From Chitinophaga sp. HK235 (GTDB taxonomy: Bacteria; Bacteroidota; Bacteroidia; Chitinophagales; Chitinophagaceae): 64,000 nt of DNA. This document shows positions 60,825-64,000 of the stretch, piece by piece. Every line of letters begins with the position of its first letter. Position 1 is the stretch's first letter. Under the pieces are notes generated by a model. It saw only the letters and a program-made list of their open reading frames with translations, was not told the DNA's origin and did not search any database. The stretch is from NCBI RefSeq assembly GCF_018255755.1, contig NZ_CP073766.1:5020501-5084500 (forward strand), written 5' to 3'. The position numbers and the translations under genes are program-made.

Positions 60825-61310
60825 TTACTCTTTTTCCTTTTCTTCTTTTTCTGAATAACGTTTGTCGGCAGCAGCAGCTTGTTCAAAATCCAGGATCACG
60901 GAGTTGATGCAGTAGCGGAGGCCTGTTGGCGGGGGGCCGTCATCGAAAACATGGCCCAGGTGTGCTTTACAGCGGCCGCACAATACTTCGGTACGATACA
61001 TGCCATGACTGTTGTCCGGGGCATAGATCACGCTGGATTTGGCAACGGGCTCAAAAAAGCTGGGCCAGCCACAGCTACTCTCAAATTTGGCATCAGACAC
61101 AAAAAGCGGATGTCCGCAGGCTGCACAGTAATAGGTTCCGGTTTCCTTGCTGTTCCAGTATTTTCCGGTAAATGCCCATTCTGTTCCTTTTTCTCTGGCG
61201 ATGTTGTATACTTCCGGTGGCAATATCTTCTTCCATTCGTCGTCCGTCAGGTTCACTTTACTTGTGTCCGAATGGGAGTATACGTCTCCCTTCTTTTTTC
61301 CTTCTTCCAT
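60825..61310 (-). CDS. msrB: peptide-methionine (R)-S-oxide reductase
   Basis: 161 residues from ATG 61310 (MEEGKKKGDVYSHSDTS). Zinc pairs YYCAACGHPLF and LCGRCKAHLG and the catalytic Cys in LRYCINS near residue 138 define MsrB. It reduces R-methionine sulfoxide in proteins. A longer reading frame to 61400 exists but the added residues look like chance. The short N-terminus lacks a signal peptide, so it is cytoplasmic. Nearest gene is the SRPBCC protein, on the same strand. Confidence 0.93.
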   Translation of the reverse strand: MEEGKKKGDVYSHSDTSKVNLTDDEWKKILPPEVYNIAREKGTEWAFTGKYWNSKETGTYYCAACGHPLFVSDAKFESSCGWPSFFEPVAKSSVIYAPDNSHGMYRTEVLCGRCKAHLGHVFDDGPPPTGLRYCINSVILDFEQAAAADKRYSEKEEKEKE

Positions 61311-61631
61311 TGAATTCTTTTTTACGCTTTTGCGCGGGTAAGTACAGTTGGTGACTAATATAACATGCTCAAAATTATCAGATTCCGTATGTTCATACAT
61401 GGTGATTCTTTTCGTTAACTTGTCGTTAACACTATCATTGTGTTTCTCTGTTGGCCTGATGAATATTTTTTCTCTTAATAAATTACGAATGAACCAGCTT
61501 CATGGATTGTTAAATCCTGCAAATCAACCGGGTATTTAGCAAATCTCGTACTTAAATGTTTAAAACAGTCTGATAATCACCCGCGAGCAACTGCGTATAA
61601 ATTATTAACTTTACGCCAAAAGGCTAGTTAA

Positions 61632-63533
61632 GTGGCGGACATTATCAATTTATTACCAGACAATATAGCGAACCAGATAGCTGCAGGAGAAGTGATACAA
61701 AGACCGGCATCAGCGGTAAAGGAATTACTGGAAAACGCAGTAGATGCAGGAGCAACCGAGATTCAGCTGATCATAAAAGATGCGGGCAAGGAATTGGTGC
61801 AGGTAATCGATAATGGTGGTGGTATGAGCGAAACAGATGCCCGTATGTGCTTCGAACGACATGCTACCTCCAAGATACAATCCATAGACGACCTCTTCCA
61901 GATCCGGACCATGGGATTCAGGGGGGAAGCTCTGGCTTCCATCGCTGCCGTTTCCCAGGTGGAGCTCAAAACCCGTAAAAAAGGCAGCGAAGTAGGCAGC
62001 TACGTAGAAATTGACAACAGCCTGGTGAAAAAGCAGGAGCCCTGCCAAACAGCAGAAGGTACCAGCATCGCCATGAAAAACCTGTTCTTCAACGTGCCCG
62101 CCCGCAGAAACTTCCTCAAAAGCAATGCGGCCGAAATGCGGCATATTGTAGATGAATTTATCCGGGTGGCCATGGCCTATCCACAACTGCAGTTTTCGCT
62201 CACGAGCAACAACCAGCAGCTGTTCCATCTCGACAAAGGTTCCCTGAAACAACGTATCGTCGCTATTCTCGGACAACAATATAACTCCCGGCTGGTAAAC
62301 GTAAAGGAAAGTACCGACTATATGAACGTTTACGGCTTCGTCGGTAAACCGGAAACCGCCAAAAAAACCCGCGGCGACCAGTTCTTTTTTGTCAACAACC
62401 GTTATATCAAAAGCCCTTACCTGCACCACGCAGTCATGAGCGCTTTTGCAGATATCATCCCGGCAGACAGCTTCCCGCTGTACGTACTTTTCATTGATGT
62501 CAACCCAGAACATGTGGACATCAACGTACACCCTACCAAGCAGGAAATCAAGTTTGATGACGAAAAAGTGATGTATGCCTTCATACAGGCCACTGTAAAA
62601 CATGCCCTGGCCCAGTTCAATGTAACCGCTACCCTGGACTTTGACCTGGACCCCAGCATACAGGCCCTGGACGCTGTAAGCAAACCATTTACCGCACAAC
62701 AGCAGGAAGAATACACTCATTCTCCCCTCTATAAATCCTTTACACAGGCCAACCAGGCCCACATGATTGACAAAAGCAGCAACAGCAGCAATCTGAAGCA
62801 CTGGAAAGACCTGTACGAAAGCAATAAAACAACGCCTAACACCGACGGATATACTATCAGCTCCTACACCGTGGAGCCGGAAACCCGCCCGGCCGTTACC
62901 TACGAAAGTCAGGCTCCTTCCACCGCCTCCGTGATCGATGAACGCTGGCAGGATACCGCAGCCGACCAGAAAGTACCGGTACAGGTGCACCAGCAGTATA
63001 TCCTGTCGCAGATAAAATCCGGTTTTATCCTGATAGACCAGCAGGCCGCCCATGAACGTATTCTTTACGAACGTTATATGCGTGCCCTGCAAGAGGCTCC
63101 CATGGCCACCCAGCAAAGCCTGTTCCCCCAGACCCTGCAACTGCCTCCCGCAGATGCAGTGATGGTCAGCGAAATGCTCCCTGAATTACAGGCACTGGGT
63201 TATGAGCTGGAACCGTTTGGCCACCATACCTTCGTAGTACGTGGCACCCCTGCTGATATGCAGTCGGGTAACGACCAGGCGACCATCGAAGGCCTGCTGG
63301 AGCAGTTCAAACACTTCGGCGACCTCAAAATAGACCGCCGCGAACAGTTGGTCCGCTCCATGGCCCGCAACAACTCCATCCCGGCCGGCAAAATATTATC
63401 TGCCCGCGAAATGCAGAACATGATCGATGAGCTCTTCGCCTGCAGTATGCCGAATATAGCACCAGGAGGGAAATTCACCTTCATCTCCTTCAAACTCACC
63501 GATCTGGCCAGGATGTTTGAACGAGGCAACTAA
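61632..63533 (+). CDS. mutL: DNA mismatch repair protein MutL
   Basis: 633 residues from GTG 61632 (MADIINLLPDNIANQIAAGE). GHKL ATPase motifs: ENAVDAGAT, DNGGGM and GFRGEALASI; then ARRNFLK and HPTKQEIKF. The C-terminal endonuclease motif is D469QQA..E475....E480 (LIDQQAAHERILYE), with Gln where DQHA has His. It links MutS to downstream repair. A TAACTTTA (one off the -7 box) lies about 25 nt before the start. Near-perfect family match otherwise. Confidence 0.96.
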   Translation: MADIINLLPDNIANQIAAGEVIQRPASAVKELLENAVDAGATEIQLIIKDAGKELVQVIDNGGGMSETDARMCFERHATSKIQSIDDLFQIRTMGFRGEALASIAAVSQVELKTRKKGSEVGSYVEIDNSLVKKQEPCQTAEGTSIAMKNLFFNVPARRNFLKSNAAEMRHIVDEFIRVAMAYPQLQFSLTSNNQQLFHLDKGSLKQRIVAILGQQYNSRLVNVKESTDYMNVYGFVGKPETAKKTRGDQFFFVNNRYIKSPYLHHAVMSAFADIIPADSFPLYVLFIDVNPEHVDINVHPTKQEIKFDDEKVMYAFIQATVKHALAQFNVTATLDFDLDPSIQALDAVSKPFTAQQQEEYTHSPLYKSFTQANQAHMIDKSSNSSNLKHWKDLYESNKTTPNTDGYTISSYTVEPETRPAVTYESQAPSTASVIDERWQDTAADQKVPVQVHQQYILSQIKSGFILIDQQAAHERILYERYMRALQEAPMATQQSLFPQTLQLPPADAVMVSEMLPELQALGYELEPFGHHTFVVRGTPADMQSGNDQATIEGLLEQFKHFGDLKIDRREQLVRSMARNNSIPAGKILSAREMQNMIDELFACSMPNIAPGGKFTFISFKLTDLARMFERGN

Positions 63534-63563
63534 GCATTATATTTTTATAGATAAAATAAAGAG

Positions 63564-63607
63564 GCCCCAGGACTAAAGTCCTGGGCTATGTAAGTCCTGG
63601 GCTATGT
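63564..63607. repeat. hairpin plus tandem 16-bp direct repeat
   Basis: GCCCCAGGACT (63564-63574) pairs with AGTCCTGGGC (63577-63586). AAGTCCTGGGCTATGT occurs twice in exact tandem at 63576-63591 and 63592-63607. It lies between the mutL stop and the converging kinase gene and should terminate both. Confidence 0.8.
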
Positions 63608-63616
63608 TTTTTATGA

Positions 63617-64000
63617 CTACACATCTTCCAGCACTTCGTATAGCCGGAGAAACCGGCGATATCGTTGCTGATAGCTGGCATACAGGTCTCTATCAGGATA
63701 AAACGTGGTGGCCGGCTGGTTGTTCCCTCCTGTCCAGGGCAGCTGCAATTCTCTGGCTGCCAGCATGATAGCCCCTATGGCAGATGCATCATTTTGCTGG
63801 CTTAGCTCCATCTCCTGCCCAAAAATATCAGCCAGCAGCTGTATCCAGCCCGGAGTGGCGGTAAAGCCGCCGCTGACCGAAATACGTTGTACAGGTCCTG
63901 CTGTTTCCGCTAATGCGGTTTTGATACTCAGCAGGGCAAAACAGATCCCTTCCAACATCGCCCGCATAAAATGAGCCGCCGTATGATATGGCCGTATCCC
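63617..64000 (-). CDS. FGGY-family carbohydrate kinase, gluconokinase-like (C-terminal part; start beyond window)
   Basis: 128 codons of an open frame that enters from beyond the window edge and stops at 63617. The piece GIRPYHTAAHF...MRAMLEGICFALLSIK and RISVSGGFTATPGWIQLLADIFGQ is the C-terminal FGGY fold of gluconokinase/xylulokinase-like kinases (ISVSGG corresponds to the ATP-binding GG). Phosphorylates a sugar or sugar acid; which one cannot be told from this fragment. Confidence 0.85.
   Translation of the reverse strand, partial: GIRPYHTAAHFMRAMLEGICFALLSIKTALAETAGPVQRISVSGGFTATPGWIQLLADIFGQEMELSQQNDASAIGAIMLAARELQLPWTGGNNQPATTFYPDRDLYASYQQRYRRFLRLYEVLEDV

Noticed and set aside
61725..63140. 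A 471-residue minus-strand frame opposite mutL
   Set aside because: Antisense shadow; the plus strand carries all MutL motifs.

Overview
The window comes from a Bacteroidota chromosome, most probably the Chitinophagaceae and Chitinophaga-like. The support is indirect. There are many Bacteroidota-type -7 promoter boxes (TAnnTTTG) ahead of genes. Gene families typical of the phylum are present: an S46 dipeptidyl peptidase, OMP_b-brl_2 barrels, TlpA-like redoxins with DUF4369, DUF4836, DUF2891 and DUF3857 proteins, a GH3-type acyl-adenylating enzyme, a short adenylate kinase and a one-subunit cytochrome b succinate dehydrogenase. Shine-Dalgarno sequences are generally weak. It reads as ordinary chromosome with one insertion sequence. 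I saw no tRNA, rRNA, CRISPR array or prophage.

Layout. 1-8 kb: a GH3 enzyme (cut by the window edge) with lptB, metF, four tandem paralogous outer-membrane barrels each with its own terminator or hairpin, and a TlpA-like redoxin. 8-13.6 kb: rlmD, then two tandem rhomboid genes (the second has lost its catalytic His) and two tandem endonuclease/exonuclease/phosphatase (EEP) genes, each with one altered catalytic position. 13.7-19.3 kb: cysS, an M28/glutaminyl-cyclase-like lipoprotein, a DNA alkylation repair pair (AlkA-like, AlkB-like) joined to a SIR2-like gene, and a DUF4377/META protein. 19.4-21.1 kb: an IS1182-family element lying between two terminator hairpins. 21.1-28.6 kb: a TIG-domain lipoprotein, a porin-sdhC-sdhA-sdhB operon and an S46 peptidase.

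28.8-40.4 kb is housekeeping: rnhB, rpoN, a PAP2-like membrane protein, recA (with repeated TTTAGCATT sites before its promoter), typA/bipA, a membrane-anchored patatin, heme A synthase and a small secreted protein. 40.5-45.5 kb holds a NagZ/serine-hydrolase fusion, adk and obg; large hairpins separate the last two. 45.6-50 kb is more accessory: lipoprotein, membrane protein with a possible N-terminal frameshift, a two-gene GNAT operon with an attenuator-like leader, a PepSY membrane protein and ybaB. 50-64 kb: a geranylgeranyl-reductase-like flavoprotein with DUF2891 and DUF3857/transglutaminase proteins, a Dabb protein, an ABC ATPase/permease pair, a DUF4836 lipoprotein, a YciI-like protein, an SRPBCC/GyrI-like protein, msrB, mutL and a truncated FGGY kinase.

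No single locus is clearly a new multi-gene system. The best leads are the mutually exclusive hairpins ahead of the small-protein/GNAT operon (48021-48070), the AlkA-AlkB-SIR2 gene group (16312-18494), the paired intact and degenerate enzyme paralogues at 9437-13587, the triple TTTAGCATT element before recA, and the heptad-repeat terminators at 38600 and 57292. All family names are recognised by eye from translated sequence; no database search was run.
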